This document shows, in pieces, positions 63,189 through 64,000 of a stretch of 64,000 nt of DNA. The first letter of the stretch is position 1. Every line of letters starts with the position of its first letter. The DNA is from JANLTX01 sp049840835 (GTDB lineage Bacteria; Armatimonadota; Armatimonadia; Armatimonadales; Armatimonadaceae), in NCBI GenBank assembly GCA_049840835.1, contig JASGJG010000016.1, positions 124,001-188,000 on the forward strand. Reading direction: 5' to 3'. Below the pieces are notes generated by a model, which was not told the DNA's origin, did no database searches, and worked only from the letters and a program-made list of their open reading frames with translations. The position numbers and the translations under genes are program-made.

Positions 63189-63577
63189 TCGTGCTGGCTA
63201 TCGACCCAGGCTCCCACAAATGTGGGCTGGGTATCGTTTCTCCAAAAGGCATTCTTCATCGGGAAATCGCGGCTACGGAAGCGCTGGCAGAGCGAGTCAA
63301 TGCTCTCCGAAATCAGTTCACTCCATCAGTCATTCTTATGGGCAACGGCACCCGTAGCGTCGCTTTAGAAGCTGCCCTTGGAGTTGAGATAGTCCGGGTA
63401 CCTGAGAGCCATACCACCGAGCGCGCCCGACAGCGCTACTGGCAGGAGAACCCACTGCAAGGACTTGCTCGTCTCTGGCCAACAAGCCTGCGTACCCCAC
63501 CTGGTCCGGTAGATGACTGGGTCGCCGTGATTCTAGCCGAAGACTGGCTACAAAAACAGGAGCAAAGAAGCGAATGA
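63185..63577 (+). CDS. RuvC/YqgF-like Holliday-junction resolvase-fold protein
   Basis: 130 residues. LAIDPGSHKCGLGIVS has the first catalytic Asp; the E in VPESHTTERARQRYW and the D in PPGPVDDWVAVILAEDW are likely the other carboxylates. Resembles the short YqgF-like proteins next to DUF3084 in cyanobacteria. ATG overlaps the previous stop by 4 bp, and the next gene overlaps its stop. It may act on nucleic acids; the substrate (DNA junction or rRNA) is unclear. Confidence 0.83.
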   Translation: MIVLAIDPGSHKCGLGIVSPKGILHREIAATEALAERVNALRNQFTPSVILMGNGTRSVALEAALGVEIVRVPESHTTERARQRYWQENPLQGLARLWPTSLRTPPGPVDDWVAVILAEDWLQKQEQRSE

Positions 63578-64000
63578 GTGACGATGAGAAAAAGCCCGAC
63601 CCGGCATGCATGACCGTAACCGCAACGCATACAGTCACATTGGATGCAGACGGCGCGGAGCTATCTATCATGGTACAGGGTAGCCAGTTTTTCGGTGGCA
63701 ATGCCGCTCTAAAGCAGGCTCGCGAGCTGGCCGTGCTCGTGGTTGCCTTGAAAGAAGCCGGGCTGAATGACAAAGATATCCAGCTTCAAAACGCTCAGCT
63801 AGAGCAAGGTGGTGGCTTTGGCAAGAGCTCCAGTGCGCTCTATATGCTCAAGCTTATCTGCAAACCAGCGGAGCGTGTGGGAGATGCACTGGCTGTCCTT
63901 TCCCAACAGAAGAACGTGATTCTGAACCAGACTTCGTGGACATTCCCCGATGATGACGAGGCCCGAGATTCCTGGCTGGCAGAAGCCGCTCGCAAGGCTC
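63574..64000 (+). CDS. SIMPL-domain (DUF541) protein, 3' end outside the window
   Basis: 142 codons open to the window edge. CMTVTATHTVTLDADGAELSIMVQGSQFFGGNAALKQAR, VVALKEAGLNDKDIQLQNAQLE and YMLKLICKPAERVGDALAVL match the SIMPL pattern of a repeated beta-alpha unit. ATG overlaps the preceding stop. SIMPL proteins are mostly periplasmic, but no signal peptide is visible here, so it may be cytoplasmic. Confidence 0.78.
   Translation, partial: MSDDEKKPDPACMTVTATHTVTLDADGAELSIMVQGSQFFGGNAALKQARELAVLVVALKEAGLNDKDIQLQNAQLEQGGGFGKSSSALYMLKLICKPAERVGDALAVLSQQKNVILNQTSWTFPDDDEARDSWLAEAARKA

Noticed and set aside
1..64000. tRNA, rRNA, CRISPR array, prophage or transposase genes
   Set aside because: I saw no cloverleaf with CCA end, no rRNA core sequence, no regular repeat-spacer array and no integrase or transposase motifs.

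Overview
The window is about 64 kb of one bacterial chromosome with an estimated GC content in the mid-to-high 50s and very tight packing. Many neighbouring genes overlap by 4 bp (ATGA, GTGA or TTGA), and several genes start with TTG or GTG. The cell is a diderm: it has an LPS-transport operon (lptC-lptA-lptB-lptF/G), two outer-membrane porins, fused SecDF, and an exosortase with a PEP-CTERM substrate. It also has traits typical of Terrabacteria: DUF3084, an FhaA-like FHA protein, and a receptor PP2C next to a Ser/Thr kinase. I infer Armatimonadota or a close relative, but no rRNA or tRNA gene is present to confirm this.

Layout. 1-1.9 kb: 3' part of gyrA, with about six reading-frame breaks, then a strong terminator. 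1.9-6.5 kb: a small zinc-binding protein, an anti-sigma-like protein, a zinc-ribbon membrane protein, mnmE and ftsY, with two short inverted-repeat elements on either side of ftsY. 6.8-10.1 kb (minus): phosphonate-type ABC importer phnDCEE. 10.2-14.7 kb (plus): FHA / tiny membrane protein / PP2C / Ser-Thr kinase signalling operon, divergent from phnD. 15.3-18.2 kb (minus): MFS exporter and formate-THF ligase. 18.2-25.8 kb (minus): NatAB-like ABC exporter, Tricorn-like protease, S41 peptidase and LolA-like protein. 25.8-40.6 kb (minus): a PEP-CTERM protein, then a roughly 14-kb exopolysaccharide operon. It holds eight GT-type glycosyltransferases or polymerase genes, a priming sugar transferase, a GT39-like membrane protein, exosortase-EpsI and, at the end, purN.

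40.6-48 kb (minus): two paralogous BBP2-type porins flank glnK-amtB, followed by lipB and fucI. 48-51.7 kb: blaR1-blaI, divergent from an amidase / HELIH membrane protein / PhyH dioxygenase group, with two BlaI-type palindromes in between. 51.9-58.5 kb: a small secreted or membrane protein, transketolase, recJ and secDF. 58.6-64 kb (plus): the Lpt operon continuing into a DUF3084 protein, a RuvC-like resolvase and a SIMPL-domain protein cut by the window end.

A reader must know that at least 18 apparent single-base frameshifts break conserved genes: gyrA, the anti-sigma gene, S41, sugar transferase, amtB, glnK, fucI, blaR1, secDF, lptA and others. Several lie in homopolymers. The clean explanation is residual sequencing or assembly error, densest at the left edge, so I annotate these as single genes with a frameshift rather than as pseudogenes. 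Functionally the window is mostly envelope biology: polysaccharide synthesis, protein sorting, LPS transport, wall hydrolysis, Sec export and phospho-signalling. Nitrogen sensing and uptake and one-carbon metabolism (fhs, purN) are also present.
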